Positions 42,864 through 53,516 are shown, counted from the first letter of the stretch. The stretch is 64,000 nucleotides of DNA from WGAL01 sp964570865 (GCA_964570865.1 CAZMZM010000001.1:46189-110188); one strand, 5' to 3'. Numbers and translations are program-made. Notes: generated by a model from the letters alone, not told the origin.

Positions 42864-44884
42864 AAAATATTTTGAAATACCAATGAGTTAATTGTACTGT
42901 CATAAAAAATAATGTAGTCTTTATTCCCGATGTGTGCCGTTTCAAAATTAGTAATGTTTCTCTTCGTAAAAACTTTTTTAAAACGTAAATAACTTTTTCC
43001 CTCCCGAAGTTCCGCTTTCCTGAAAGAAAAATCGGACGGATTATAAATAATCAGATTTTTTGAATTTCCATTCATAAAAAGAAAAGGTAGAATTCGGGGA
43101 GAAGTAAAATCAACGGAACTGTAATAAGTAATCGTCGTATCAGCACTTATGATATTTATTTTCCGCCCGGTTTTTTCCATCATTAAAGGCTTCATTAAAT
43201 TATTTTTAAGATTATACAAATCCTTGATTTTCTTAACTTTGTAAATAGATTCTTCTTTTCCCTTATTCGATTTGGAAATCGAATCAAATACTAAGTCCAA
43301 ATTATTATTCAAATATGAAATCTTATTATTCACAGAAGCAAAAACATCAATCGGTTTGGATGAAAGCATTATCGTGTCAATTCTAACTCGATTGGAAAAT
43401 TTTATCGGGCGTAAGACTTTTAGCGAGTCACCATCTTTCCGAATCAGTAAATCGGAGATAGAATAAATCTTGTTAGTATCGATAAAGACTTCGTTGGTAT
43501 TATCATTATATTTAAGCAAGTATGAAAATTTATCGTGTAAATATTTTGTAAAAAACCAAAAGTCATCATGTTGATTTTTAATAACGGAAAACTCGTCCGG
43601 ACAATATGGAATTAAATTCCGATATTGAGTAACCGCTCCGTTTTTAAGGGAAACAGTTAATCTCTTCGACAAATAGCTTTTTTTATCAACCCAAGAAACT
43701 TCAATGTTCTCAGGGGTTTGAGCAAACACAACATTATTCTGTCCGTTACCCGACAATAATATTTGTGCGGAAGTATCGACAACGCTTATCCTGTGAATTT
43801 TATAAAACAGTCCTTTATTTGAGAGTAGAATCAAATTCCTTTGATTATTATCCCAAAGGGTTGCCAACGTTTTTACGCCGGCTGTTTTTGTAATGAAGTT
43901 CCCTTTTGTAAACCGATCTTTTCCTAAATTATAAAAAACTTTCAGATTATTTGAATTATCAATAGTAACAATATCGGTAAGATTATCATTATTAATTTTC
44001 ATAAACTTGTAGTCCAAACAGTTACCGACATTTATTCTAAAATGCCTGATATTCTTAGGATTGGAATTTACAATATAAACAACTAAAAATTTGCCATCCG
44101 TAAATGAAAAATCCCTTACCCTGTCGCCGTCAAAATCATTTACCTTAAAATTCGTCAGGGTTCCGGAAATATCCTCTTGTTTAGTAAGTTGAAAAGTGTT
44201 GGTAACATTAAGATAGTAATTAAGCTTTTTCTTTATTGCGTCATACAGAACTAAATCGTTATATCCGTCAACGTCCAAATCAACAAAACCTCCGGACTTA
44301 AAATATCCATCTGCGAAGAGATTCTTAAACTTTAACTTAAACTTATCTTCGGAAACGGAAGAAACGCCTTTAAAGTTTTTGCCAAACACAATTGCTCGTT
44401 CCTCAGGTACGGCTAAATATTTTCCCGCATCAATTTTATCAGGGTAATCCTTAACTTTCTTCACATTCAGCAAACGCATCCCCCCGTATTCTGTAAAGGA
44501 GACCATTCCCACTACATTTTTATCTTGTGAAGTAAAAAGATATTTATCCTTTAATCCCTTTGTACCATGCTTAAAAAAATTAATCTCTGTTAAAGGATAG
44601 AAAAAATATTTTGACCGCCCCTTCTCTAATCTATCGCCCGAATGAAAAGTATAGCCCAATGAGCTTTGATTATAAAAGAGTAAATCGTAAGGAGGTTTGT
44701 TGTCAGCATTAAAGACAAAAATTTTATCTAATCCGGATGATGTTGCATATACATTAATATTTAGAACAGGAAAATCAAAACGTTGGGGGAAAATAATTCC
44801 TGATAAAATTAGAACAAAAAGTAAAACACTACTAATTTTTATTCTTGTGCAAACGTTCTTCTCTCCTCTGGAGAGCTTCTTCAT
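42860..44884 (-). CDS. Secreted FG-GAP/VCBS-type beta-propeller protein
   Basis: 674 residues. Unusually long n-region, then signal SVLLFVLILSGIIFPQ. The body has Ca-binding type FG-GAP/VCBS repeats: DLDVDGYNDLVLYD, DFDGDRVRDFSFTDG, and NDNLTDIVTIDNSN. No T9SS domain is clear. It overlaps the upstream thioesterase gene by 53 bases, more than usual. The ATG at 44884 has GAGGAG about 10 bases upstream and I see no later start that keeps the signal peptide. Possibly a surface or periplasmic adhesion-like protein working with the following protease. Confidence 0.7.
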   Translation of the reverse strand: MKKLSRGEKNVCTRIKISSVLLFVLILSGIIFPQRFDFPVLNINVYATSSGLDKIFVFNADNKPPYDLLFYNQSSLGYTFHSGDRLEKGRSKYFFYPLTEINFFKHGTKGLKDKYLFTSQDKNVVGMVSFTEYGGMRLLNVKKVKDYPDKIDAGKYLAVPEERAIVFGKNFKGVSSVSEDKFKLKFKNLFADGYFKSGGFVDLDVDGYNDLVLYDAIKKKLNYYLNVTNTFQLTKQEDISGTLTNFKVNDFDGDRVRDFSFTDGKFLVVYIVNSNPKNIRHFRINVGNCLDYKFMKINNDNLTDIVTIDNSNNLKVFYNLGKDRFTKGNFITKTAGVKTLATLWDNNQRNLILLSNKGLFYKIHRISVVDTSAQILLSGNGQNNVVFAQTPENIEVSWVDKKSYLSKRLTVSLKNGAVTQYRNLIPYCPDEFSVIKNQHDDFWFFTKYLHDKFSYLLKYNDNTNEVFIDTNKIYSISDLLIRKDGDSLKVLRPIKFSNRVRIDTIMLSSKPIDVFASVNNKISYLNNNLDLVFDSISKSNKGKEESIYKVKKIKDLYNLKNNLMKPLMMEKTGRKINIISADTTITYYSSVDFTSPRILPFLFMNGNSKNLIIYNPSDFSFRKAELREGKSYLRFKKVFTKRNITNFETAHIGNKDYIIFYDSTINSLVFQNIL

Positions 44885-45296
44885 AATGCTTAATCTCCTC
44901 TTCGGTTTCGGGCACTATTTCGAAAGACTTAACCGGCATTCCGTCATCGTCAACACTAACAAATGTTAGATAAGCCGTATTGCTGAGAGATTTCGTACCT
45001 TGTTTAAACGACTGTTTGTAAACACAAACCATTACTTCCATCGACGTGTTAAAAACACGGTTTACTTTTGCATCAAGCACAACAACATCTCCAAGCTTGT
45101 GAGGCTCCTTAAAGTCAATAAAATCAACAGATTTTGTAACACAAACTCTCTGTGAATGTTTTGATGCGGAAAGTGCGGCACAAATATCAATCCAATGCAT
45201 TAACTGCCCGCCAAGTAAATTACCAAGCTGGTTTGTATGATGCGGTAGTACCAGTTCGGTCATTGTCAACTTTGAATCTTCAACGGTTTTAGCCAT
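44832..45296 (-). CDS. Hotdog-fold acyl-CoA thioesterase
   Basis: 154 residues. YciA/BACH-like hotdog pattern: TELVLPHHTNQLGNLLGGQL then MHWIDICAALSASKHS, and VDFIDFKEPHKLGDVVVLDA. It likely hydrolyses acyl-CoA; chain length cannot be told. The start overlaps the bamD stop by 8 bases. The C-terminal tail is charged (ETEEEIKHYEEALQRREERL). Confidence 0.85.
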   Translation of the reverse strand: MAKTVEDSKLTMTELVLPHHTNQLGNLLGGQLMHWIDICAALSASKHSQRVCVTKSVDFIDFKEPHKLGDVVVLDAKVNRVFNTSMEVMVCVYKQSFKQGTKSLSNTAYLTFVSVDDDGMPVKSFEIVPETEEEIKHYEEALQRREERLHKNKN

Positions 45297-46056
45297 TTTC
45301 TGAATTCTTTTTATTCGGGAAATATTTATTTTTTATTTCAGTAACTTTCTGTGCTTCGTCTTCTCTATCCGGATAGTCGGTGAAAAATTTCTCAATATCA
45401 CTTAATGCCGCCGATTTCTTATTCATTTGCAACTCTGTTTCAATCCGCCCGACCAAAGCCTTGGAAGCATATTCAGTATCATAAAATTCGTTCATTACGG
45501 CGGTGTAATAAATTACAGCTGCATTGTAATACTCCATCCGATAATAGAGCTCCGCAATTCTGAATTGCTTGTGAGCAAGTTTGTTGTGAAGTTCATCGAT
45601 CTTAGCTTCAACTTCTTTGACTTTGGGGCTTGTTGGAAAGTAATCCAAAAATGATTGAAATTCCTGAATCGCCTTTTTAGTGTAACTTTGGTCTAATCTG
45701 TAATCGGGGGAAAGCTCATAATAACAATCTGCCAGCATATATTGAGAATCCGAAACATACGGACTTGCGGGAATATCCTTAATCAGCTTACTGAACTCGT
45801 AAGCTCCCAAAATATATTGTCCTTCGTTAAAATACGACATAGCCAAGTAATACTGCGCATCATCATTTACCGTACTTCCGGGATACTGAAGGAGAATTGA
45901 TTGAAATTCCGGAATAGCGGCTCTAAAATCACCGTCGTCATAAAGCCCTTTTACATAATTGAAATATTCTTCGGGAGATAAAGTTGAAGTGTCAACTTTT
46001 TGAGAACAAGCATTTATTAATAATAATAGTGTTAATAATCCTACAATCTTACGCAT
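45289..46056 (-). CDS. bamD: Outer-membrane assembly lipoprotein BamD
   Basis: About 255 residues from the ATG at 46056 (AAGGA upstream; a TTG directly before it is the longer option). Lipobox LLLLINAC, then TPR repeats: YFNYVKGLYDDGDFRAAIPE, FQSILLQYPGSTVNDDAQYY, LAMSYFNEGQYILGAYEFSK, and QEFQSFLDYFPTSPKV. It is a component of the BAM complex that inserts beta-barrel proteins. First gene of the minus-strand operon; divergent from the TonB-dependent receptor. Confidence 0.9.
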   Translation of the reverse strand: MRKIVGLLTLLLLINACSQKVDTSTLSPEEYFNYVKGLYDDGDFRAAIPEFQSILLQYPGSTVNDDAQYYLAMSYFNEGQYILGAYEFSKLIKDIPASPYVSDSQYMLADCYYELSPDYRLDQSYTKKAIQEFQSFLDYFPTSPKVKEVEAKIDELHNKLAHKQFRIAELYYRMEYYNAAVIYYTAVMNEFYDTEYASKALVGRIETELQMNKKSAALSDIEKFFTDYPDREDEAQKVTEIKNKYFPNKKNSENG

Positions 46057-46365
46057 CAATTTTTCCTTAAACTAATCAAATATAATTTATAAAAATAGGT
46101 AATTTTCTTCTCTACTCAAACTTTTTAAATTCAAATTTTTGCTCGTAATTAATTCTTTACAATCAAGCATTAGTTTTGTTCCTTTTGCCAAAGAAACAAA
46201 ATATCTACGTCTAAATAATCTACTGCCGTCCGAAATAATTTTATATCAAGAGGCAACGAAAACTTAGTATTTGTTTTGAACCGGAGTAAAATAATCGACA
46301 AAAAACTTGCATTATTACGGACAATCACATATTTTATGGTAAAACAATAAAAACAATGTGGTCTC
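46057..46365. other. Divergent promoter region between bamD and the TonB-dependent receptor
   Basis: 309 AT-rich bases. I see no hairpin, palindrome, riboswitch or credible small gene. A minus-strand open frame running from 46170 into the receptor gene has no family likeness and is a shadow. It must hold the bamD and receptor promoters, but I cannot place them. Confidence 0.5.
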
Positions 46366-49284
46366 ATGAGTAAAATTTTACGTTTTTTCTTCATATTAAT
46401 AATAGCAGCTCCACTTTTAGCCCAAGTTCCGGGCAAAATTTCAGGAAAAGTTTTTGACCAAACCGGCAACCCTTTACCCGGCGTTAACGTTATTGTTGAA
46501 GGTGAAGGACTTGGTGCAAGCACAGATATGAACGGACATTTTAATATTTTGAATATCTCGCCCGGGAAGTATTCAATCATTGCTTCTTATATCGGATTTC
46601 AAAAAGTTAAAGAAACCAACGTGCTTGTAAAACCCGGACTTACAACAAACTTAACCTTTACATTAAAAGAGCAAACTTTAAGTTTGGGACAAGAAGTTGT
46701 TGTTACCCCAAAAGAAAAACTTATTCAAAAGGATGCTACGACTAAGGTTACGACAATTTCATCCGACGAATTGGACAAACTGCCGATTGAAAATTTACAG
46801 GAAGTACTTTCCACCCAATCGAATATCAGTGTACTATCAAATACGCCTAATGCCAAAGCAGGTTACAACGAGCGGGGCGTGGACGATATACGATTACGCG
46901 GCGGCAGAAGTAATGAAGTTGCATTGATGATTGACGGAGTTAAAGTATCAAATCCGGTTTTCGGAGGATTTGGTACACAGATAAGTAAAAATGCAATTAA
47001 GCAGGTAGATATTGAATCGGGCGGTTACAGCGCAAAATACGGCAACGCGCTTTCAGGCGTAATTAATCTGACTACAAAAAACGGACGAGAGAAGACCAGC
47101 GGAAGCGTTCGTTATTATTCTTCCTATCCCGGAGATGTCGATTTCATTACAAATTCTCGAAGCAAATCCTTGCGTTTACAAAACTTTCAAGCAACTTTGA
47201 GCGGACGAGTTCCGTTATTGCGGCAAGTATCTTATTTTATTTCAAGCGAAATCAGTACCAGCGCCGGCACTTCTCTCCTATTTGATAATATCACATGGGA
47301 CGAAAACAGAACTATTATGGTTGACTTGGATGGTGACGGTACACTTGAACCATTCCAACTTCCGACTTCACAGGAAATAATAAACGGATATTTGCGCTAT
47401 GGAAATCTTGATTCCGTACAGGCAGGATTATCACAAAACTGGAAAAAAGTAATTGGTCCGGACGGTAGAAAAATCAATCCTATAGATATGTACAAAGGCT
47501 GGACAAGTTTGGGCTGGAACAATTACTACAACTTTTTCGGTAAATTAAATTTTAACTTGACTACAAATATCAGAATAATGCTTTCTTTTTTAATGGATAA
47601 GCGTTATCGGCAGATGAACGGATTTAACGCTTATTACGATTATAATATGAAAGGACAAAATATTCAGTTGCTTTCGAGCGATAAACAGACACTTTCTTTT
47701 AATCATACACTTTCCAATTCCACTTTTTATTCTGTAAAACTGTCCCGCTTTTTTGAGAGAAGGCGTATCCGAGTGTTGAAGGATTACAGTAACAAATATG
47801 CGAGCACGTTCAATATTTTTAGTCCGCCGGCTGATAATATTAAACTGCCGAACGAATACATACCGTACGCAAGTTCAAAAGCAGTACGAGATCCGTTTGA
47901 ATCTTCGTTTTATCTACTTGCCGATAACAGATGGTATTCAGGCGACTTCAGCACAAATTACGAAACACGATTTGATTTTACAAGCCAGATTACTCCGCAA
48001 TATATGCTGGAAACGGGCTTTCAAGCAAATTATATTGATTTGGATTATCACTCTTATCAAAACGTTTCAGGGATTGATCCTTATCCGACAATTTACCACT
48101 ACAATCCCCTTGAAGGCGCTTTATATACTCAGGTAAAAGCGGAATTTGAAAGCATAATTTTTAATATCGGCGGTAGATTTGATTATCTTAACACCGGTGG
48201 TTATACTTGGGCGGATCCGTTTGATCCGCTCACGGAACAGGATTTAAGTTCCGATTCAATAAAATTTAATCCTTTGGTAAAAGTAAAACCGAAGTTAAGT
48301 TTCAGTCCTCGTATCGGAATTGCTTACCCTCTTACCGATGCTTCGGTAATTTCTTTTAACTTCGGTCATTTCTATCAAACGCCTAATTATCGCGATATGT
48401 ACCGTGCTACGGGTGATAATCGGGACATAAGCGTTGTACGAGGAAATTTAATCGGTAACCCTAATCTTTCTCCCGAAAAATCGGTGCAATACGAAATTGC
48501 AATTCAACAGCAGTTTGCCGATGATTACGTAATAAAAGTAAACTTATGGAATAAGGAAACAATCAACCAAGTAGGTTCGGTTGTTGTTCCTGCTTATTCC
48601 GATCCCGGACGGGATAATCCTTTTACTTACTCGATTTTTGTAAACAATAATCTCGGTTCCGCTAAAGGAATTGAAATTAACCTGAAAAAAAGATTAAGCG
48701 ATAATTACAGTTTTTATATAAATTATTCGTTTTCGCAGGCAAAAGTTTTACAACCTACATCTTGGGACGGCTACTGGTCGGGTGATACTGAAAATAATAT
48801 TCCGAAAAAAGAGACGACAGCGCCTTGGGATCAGACACATGTAATTAGGGCAAATTTTCAATATTCTATTCCTAATAACAGCGGTCCGGAAATTTTCGGA
48901 CAGAAATTTTTCTCAAATGTTGATTTTTCCGTTAACTATTACGGCTCAAGCGGAATGCCTTACACACCTACAATTCCCGGCGGTGTTATTGTTGAGCCAT
49001 ATTCGGAGCGTTGGCCGTTCTCACACAGATTTGATGTTCGAATCTCAAAGATGTGGGTATTTAACGGAGTTAGATTTATCTCACTTCTGCAAGTTAAAAA
49101 TCTGTTTGATACTAAAAATGTTATTTCCGGTTATACAAGAACCGGTTCTGCGACAAATCCGGGAACATCTTCATATTACACGCGCTCATCAACATATTGG
49201 GATTCCAGAAACAACAACAATTTCGGATTGCCCAGAACAATATATCTAGGACTTGAAATGCAATTTGGCGGAGCAGGATATTAA
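46366..49284 (+). CDS. TonB-dependent receptor with carboxypeptidase-regulatory-like domain
   Basis: 972 residues with signal peptide (MSKILRFFFILIIAAPLLAQ). Carboxypeptidase-regulatory-like domain (22-105; GKISGKVFDQTGNPLPGVNV), plug (about 115-240; VDDIRLRGGRSNEVALMIDG, SGGYSAKYGNALSGVINLTT), then a beta-barrel, with a beta-strand end at MQFGGAGY. It is SusC/OMP-type but without an obvious SusD partner. It probably imports a substrate with TonB-derived energy; the following secreted protein, in a TAATG overlap, could be a partner. Ligand unknown. Confidence 0.88.
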   Translation: MSKILRFFFILIIAAPLLAQVPGKISGKVFDQTGNPLPGVNVIVEGEGLGASTDMNGHFNILNISPGKYSIIASYIGFQKVKETNVLVKPGLTTNLTFTLKEQTLSLGQEVVVTPKEKLIQKDATTKVTTISSDELDKLPIENLQEVLSTQSNISVLSNTPNAKAGYNERGVDDIRLRGGRSNEVALMIDGVKVSNPVFGGFGTQISKNAIKQVDIESGGYSAKYGNALSGVINLTTKNGREKTSGSVRYYSSYPGDVDFITNSRSKSLRLQNFQATLSGRVPLLRQVSYFISSEISTSAGTSLLFDNITWDENRTIMVDLDGDGTLEPFQLPTSQEIINGYLRYGNLDSVQAGLSQNWKKVIGPDGRKINPIDMYKGWTSLGWNNYYNFFGKLNFNLTTNIRIMLSFLMDKRYRQMNGFNAYYDYNMKGQNIQLLSSDKQTLSFNHTLSNSTFYSVKLSRFFERRRIRVLKDYSNKYASTFNIFSPPADNIKLPNEYIPYASSKAVRDPFESSFYLLADNRWYSGDFSTNYETRFDFTSQITPQYMLETGFQANYIDLDYHSYQNVSGIDPYPTIYHYNPLEGALYTQVKAEFESIIFNIGGRFDYLNTGGYTWADPFDPLTEQDLSSDSIKFNPLVKVKPKLSFSPRIGIAYPLTDASVISFNFGHFYQTPNYRDMYRATGDNRDISVVRGNLIGNPNLSPEKSVQYEIAIQQQFADDYVIKVNLWNKETINQVGSVVVPAYSDPGRDNPFTYSIFVNNNLGSAKGIEINLKKRLSDNYSFYINYSFSQAKVLQPTSWDGYWSGDTENNIPKKETTAPWDQTHVIRANFQYSIPNNSGPEIFGQKFFSNVDFSVNYYGSSGMPYTPTIPGGVIVEPYSERWPFSHRFDVRISKMWVFNGVRFISLLQVKNLFDTKNVISGYTRTGSATNPGTSSYYTRSSTYWDSRNNNNFGLPRTIYLGLEMQFGGAGY

Positions 49285-52200
49285 TGAAAAAGATTATAAT
49301 AACACTATTACTGATTGCGGTAACGGCAATATTTGCTCAGGATAAAAAAGAGCAAAACGATAATTCAAAATTTTCTCTCGATAAACCCAAGTCGGTTTTT
49401 GACAGAGCTGTCGGTTTTATGGATGCCGGTAAAATGAAAGTTCACGGCGTTTATAATTACGGACTTTTAAGCGGATACGATCCTCCGGGCTATCAAAGCT
49501 GGTATCCGGGAGCTTTTCACGGCGACTGGGGCGAAGTAAGATGGATTGCTCCGGTGATTGTAATGCCTGCCGGGCCTTGGGGAGCACAAAATACCAGCGG
49601 CGACCCATTACCTGAAGACCGAAGCAAACAGTATAATGCAATCGAATCATTTTCGGCTACGCACTTGCTGCAGGGCGACGGAATAAACTTTACCGATTGG
49701 GAAGCGATGGACAACTCAAGCAAGTATCTTCACGGAGATTTTTTGCAAGATAATATGCCTATGGTTGCAACAAGTACATTCCCTACAAGCTGGCCCGAAG
49801 GATATTACGATGAGAACAATGATTGGATTTCTACTCCGGGCGAACATCATTGGCCCGGTCATTGGGCTTTGGACCCTGACGAAAGTTCCCCGACTTACGG
49901 ACAAGAAATTCCGGGTAACTTTGTATCGAACAAGGATATTTATTTTATTGCCAATGATAAGTATAACGGAATCCGCTCCGGCGCTACAACGGCAAAATAC
50001 GGCTATCCGGTTGGAATAGATATGGAAGTCTCCGGATACAGTTACTCTACTCCGCTCTATGCAAACGTAACATTTTTTAATATTAATTTTATTTACAGAA
50101 CAGACGAGGAGCTGAACGATCCCAAAAGTAGATTCTACGATCCGCATCGCCATCACTACAACGGCAGAATCGATAGCGTTTACTTTGCATTTTTTGTTGA
50201 TCCGGATTTACCCGGAAGGTACTTGGCTCCCAACTCCAACAATCGTCAGGCTACACCTTGGGCAGAGGATGATTACGGTTTAATTTATGATTATGACGGC
50301 GACGGAACTATCGACGTTTTTCTGGCGCACGATAAACAGGATTACTTTACCGACCAAGTTTATCCGGAAAATAAAGGACCTGTTTCGGCATACGGAATTA
50401 ACTTTTTCAAAACTCCCAAGGAAGATCCAAGCGATCCGAACAGCCCTGAAATAGGAATTACCGGATTTCATTGGTTCGATCAGGACGAAGCTATGCGTCC
50501 GGCGCCTGTAAATGCTCAGCTTGAAAAAACATTTTATGCAATCTCGGCAGGCAAACCGAATCTAATTCCTTCCGAAGACAGGGACAAGTGGTTTCACGGA
50601 ACTGATCCGCAGATGGATGATATTGAAATACTTAAAGCTTATCAGGAAGGTTTTCCGGTCGGCAGCAGACCTGACGTTCAATTTTGGTTTAGCTCCGGTC
50701 CTTTCTCAATAGCTCCCGGCGATACGATTCCTATTCACATCGGTATAGTTGGCGGAACCCCTAATCCCGGCGCTCTTGATGCCGAAGGATTTCCCACAAA
50801 TCCTCCCGATGTAAGATTTAAAACTGTTTTTGACGCACTCGGTGAAGCCAACGAACTCTATAAAAATAATTTTATCGGATTCCGACCTCCTTCCGCTCCC
50901 AAGTTATCGGCAGTGGGGACAAAAGTTTTGGATAACAATGATTTACCTGTAATCTACGGAGAAGACGGGAAAGTTACTCTTTACTGGGATTCGAAATCCG
51001 AAGACTCATACGAAATAGTTACAAGGGAAAAAGATTTTCAGGGATACAGAATTTACAGAACTCAAGCGGCAGTTAACGGACAGGGAGAACCGGAATGGGG
51101 AACTCCGATTTATGATTATACAGGCGAAAATATTGTAGGCTACAAACCTCTTGCAATCTACGATAAAATTGATAACTGGAGCGGATCCGATCCCCTTAAC
51201 CCATTCTTTGATTTAGGCGATAATAGCGGATTGAAATATACTTTTGTAGATAATAACGTCTTGAACGGAGTTCGTTACCGTTATACAATCACAGCTTACG
51301 ATCATCCGGTGGAAGATGCCGGACAGCCTGCCCTCGAATCTTCGCGAGGAAACGATCCCCGTTTAATTCAGACTGTTGACGTAATCCCCGGTGTTACTCC
51401 GCAAGGTTACACTCCGGGAAAAGTCGATTCAAACATTATTCACTCCGAAGGAATTGCCACCGGTTATGTAGAACTTGAGACAATTGATCCGGTAGAAATT
51501 ACAGGAGATACATATAGAATTGAGTTTAAAGGCGTTCCCGATTCAATTTCATTTGATGTTTACGATGAAACAAAAAACGAGTATGTTGTAACTGATTTTT
51601 CCAAAATCTGGCTTGAAGAGGATTACGGGATTGCTCAACCACGCCCAATCTTTGACGGAGTCGGGATAAAGGTTATTGACCATAACGTACTCGAAGAACT
51701 TTCACAAGGCTGGGAAACTGTTACCGGCGATACTTCCACTTACAGATTCGGTGATTTTACGACTGCTACCGACTCAACAGGATTTCCGGGAGATTACGCA
51801 ATTGTATTCGGAGATTCCAGCTTAAAGTATTACAATCTACCCACTGCGGCAAAAGTTCCGTTTCAAATTTTCGACTTAACAGTTGATCCGACAATGCAGA
51901 ATCCTCTTAACCTTTATGTTAGAAATCCGGGAACGGCTTGGGCAACAGGCGATTTCATCTACATTTTAGAACCGGATGTTCAGAATAGAACGTGGCAGTT
52001 CATTGTCGATTGGGATTCAACAGACACAGCTCCGTCACGAGGAGATGTTTTTATTTATCGAACGAAAAAACCGTTTACGGCAAACGATAAATATATCGTT
52101 AATACCAAACCGCTGGTTACGTCTAAAAACGGTTACGATTTTTCAAAAATTAAAGTTGTCCCTAATCCTTACATCGGTTATACTATTGCCGAGCAAGGCG

Positions 52201-52448
52201 TAACGCAAGGAGATCGTTATACACGAGAATTACGATTTACTCATTTGCCTCCGGTTTGTACGATTAAGATTTACACTCTTCGCGGAGATTTGGTTAAAAC
52301 AATTTACCACAACAGCCAATCAATCGGAGAAGAAAGATGGAATCTACAAAACGAAGAGCAGCTTGAAGTTGCTTACGGAGTTTATATTTACACCGTTGAA
52401 TCTCCGGACGGAACTCATAAAGTAGATAAATTTGCTATTATCAAATAG
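49284..52448 (+). CDS. Large secreted protein with T9SS-type C-terminus
   Basis: 1054 residues with signal peptide (MKKIIITLLLIAVTAIFAQ). The N-terminal half is Trp/Pro/Tyr-rich with beta structure and contains a Ca-binding-like DYDGDGTIDVFLAH near 333. Fibronectin-like segments around 550-690 include a YRYTITAYDHPVE motif. The last 90 residues (KVVPNPYIGY; TIKIYTLRGDLVKTI; YGVYIYTVESPDGTHKVDKF) form a FlgD-Ig/T9SS-type sorting domain. It is coupled to the TonB-dependent receptor by TAATG. No enzymatic motif recognised; likely surface-exposed. Confidence 0.75.
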   Translation: MKKIIITLLLIAVTAIFAQDKKEQNDNSKFSLDKPKSVFDRAVGFMDAGKMKVHGVYNYGLLSGYDPPGYQSWYPGAFHGDWGEVRWIAPVIVMPAGPWGAQNTSGDPLPEDRSKQYNAIESFSATHLLQGDGINFTDWEAMDNSSKYLHGDFLQDNMPMVATSTFPTSWPEGYYDENNDWISTPGEHHWPGHWALDPDESSPTYGQEIPGNFVSNKDIYFIANDKYNGIRSGATTAKYGYPVGIDMEVSGYSYSTPLYANVTFFNINFIYRTDEELNDPKSRFYDPHRHHYNGRIDSVYFAFFVDPDLPGRYLAPNSNNRQATPWAEDDYGLIYDYDGDGTIDVFLAHDKQDYFTDQVYPENKGPVSAYGINFFKTPKEDPSDPNSPEIGITGFHWFDQDEAMRPAPVNAQLEKTFYAISAGKPNLIPSEDRDKWFHGTDPQMDDIEILKAYQEGFPVGSRPDVQFWFSSGPFSIAPGDTIPIHIGIVGGTPNPGALDAEGFPTNPPDVRFKTVFDALGEANELYKNNFIGFRPPSAPKLSAVGTKVLDNNDLPVIYGEDGKVTLYWDSKSEDSYEIVTREKDFQGYRIYRTQAAVNGQGEPEWGTPIYDYTGENIVGYKPLAIYDKIDNWSGSDPLNPFFDLGDNSGLKYTFVDNNVLNGVRYRYTITAYDHPVEDAGQPALESSRGNDPRLIQTVDVIPGVTPQGYTPGKVDSNIIHSEGIATGYVELETIDPVEITGDTYRIEFKGVPDSISFDVYDETKNEYVVTDFSKIWLEEDYGIAQPRPIFDGVGIKVIDHNVLEELSQGWETVTGDTSTYRFGDFTTATDSTGFPGDYAIVFGDSSLKYYNLPTAAKVPFQIFDLTVDPTMQNPLNLYVRNPGTAWATGDFIYILEPDVQNRTWQFIVDWDSTDTAPSRGDVFIYRTKKPFTANDKYIVNTKPLVTSKNGYDFSKIKVVPNPYIGYTIAEQGVTQGDRYTRELRFTHLPPVCTIKIYTLRGDLVKTIYHNSQSIGEERWNLQNEEQLEVAYGVYIYTVESPDGTHKVDKFAIIK

Positions 52449-52457
52449 GTAAAATTG

Positions 52458-53504
52458 ATGAAGATGCTAAAGAATAAAAAAAGTTTAATCATTACCGTTT
52501 TATTTCTGTTTTCCTGCTCTTTTATCTTCGGGCAGGAAGTTGATTCCAAAGCGGGCACAACCGGCGGAAATATTCTGTTGATGGAAATCGGTTCAAGAGC
52601 AATCGGGATGGGAGGAACTTTTGTCGGAGTAGCTGACGATCCCTCCACGCTTTACTGGAATCCGGCAGGAACATCGTTAATTAAATCTCCTGACGTACAG
52701 TACCAATTCAGTCAGCGTTATGCAGATATTCAACATCATTTCAGCGGAATTACTTTTCCACTCTCTTCCGATGATTATATCGGGCTGATGGTACAATATC
52801 TCGCTGTCGGTGAAATGGACGTAACGACAATTGAAAATCCCGAAGGTACCGGAGAAAAGTTCGATGCAAGCAATATTGTTTTAGGTGTTAATTATTCGCG
52901 ACAGTTAACAGATAGAGTTCACATCGGCTTTACCGCAAAGTATGTTTACGAAAGAATTTGGCTTGAGACTGCCTCCAACTTTGCTTTCGACATCGGAACA
53001 ATTTACAATATCGAAGAAATCGGACTTAGAATTGGAATGAATATACAAAATCTTGGTACCGAGATGGGAATTACCGCCGGACCGCATCTCAGCTTTTATA
53101 GAAGAAAACCGGATGATTATCCCGGGAGCCCAAATCCGCAAGCTCAACTGGCAATGGAAACATATCCGCTTCCTACGAGTTTTTCGCTCGGCGTTTCCGA
53201 TGTGATTATAGGAAGAAAAACAACGTGGATTAAAAGTCCCGAACATAAAGTTCTTCTTGCGGCGAGTGTTATCGATAGTTTTGATTCTCCGTTCAGAATA
53301 AATATCGGGGGCGAATATAGTTGGAACGAAATCATTTCATTCCGCGCCGGCTACAGATTTTTTTATGACACACAAAATCTTTCACTCGGTTTCGGAATAA
53401 ATTTCAATCAGTTTATCGATTACGACGTTTCCCTCGATTACGTTTGGGTTAATTACGGAGATCTTGGCGGAATTGATGTTCTCGGATTAGATTTTAGATT
53501 TTAA
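52458..53504 (+). CDS. PorV/PorQ-family outer-membrane protein
   Basis: About 348 residues from ATG 52458 (a TTG at 52455 is the longer frame). Signal peptide ending SCSFIFGQ, then the family signature LMEIGSRAIGMGGTFVGVAD and DPSTLYWNPAG, beta-barrel strands, and a C-terminal Phe (GLDFRF). It follows the secreted T9SS-type protein by 9 bases. PorV is the T9SS shuttle in Porphyromonas; this member may take part in secretion of its neighbour, but that is inference. Confidence 0.84.
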   Translation: MKMLKNKKSLIITVLFLFSCSFIFGQEVDSKAGTTGGNILLMEIGSRAIGMGGTFVGVADDPSTLYWNPAGTSLIKSPDVQYQFSQRYADIQHHFSGITFPLSSDDYIGLMVQYLAVGEMDVTTIENPEGTGEKFDASNIVLGVNYSRQLTDRVHIGFTAKYVYERIWLETASNFAFDIGTIYNIEEIGLRIGMNIQNLGTEMGITAGPHLSFYRRKPDDYPGSPNPQAQLAMETYPLPTSFSLGVSDVIIGRKTTWIKSPEHKVLLAASVIDSFDSPFRINIGGEYSWNEIISFRAGYRFFYDTQNLSLGFGINFNQFIDYDVSLDYVWVNYGDLGGIDVLGLDFRF

Positions 53505-53516
53505 TAAGGTATCTCT

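Noticed and set aside
46170..46580. 136-codon minus-strand frame crossing the TonB-dependent receptor start
   Set aside because: Antisense to the signal peptide and first domain of a clear gene; no family likeness.
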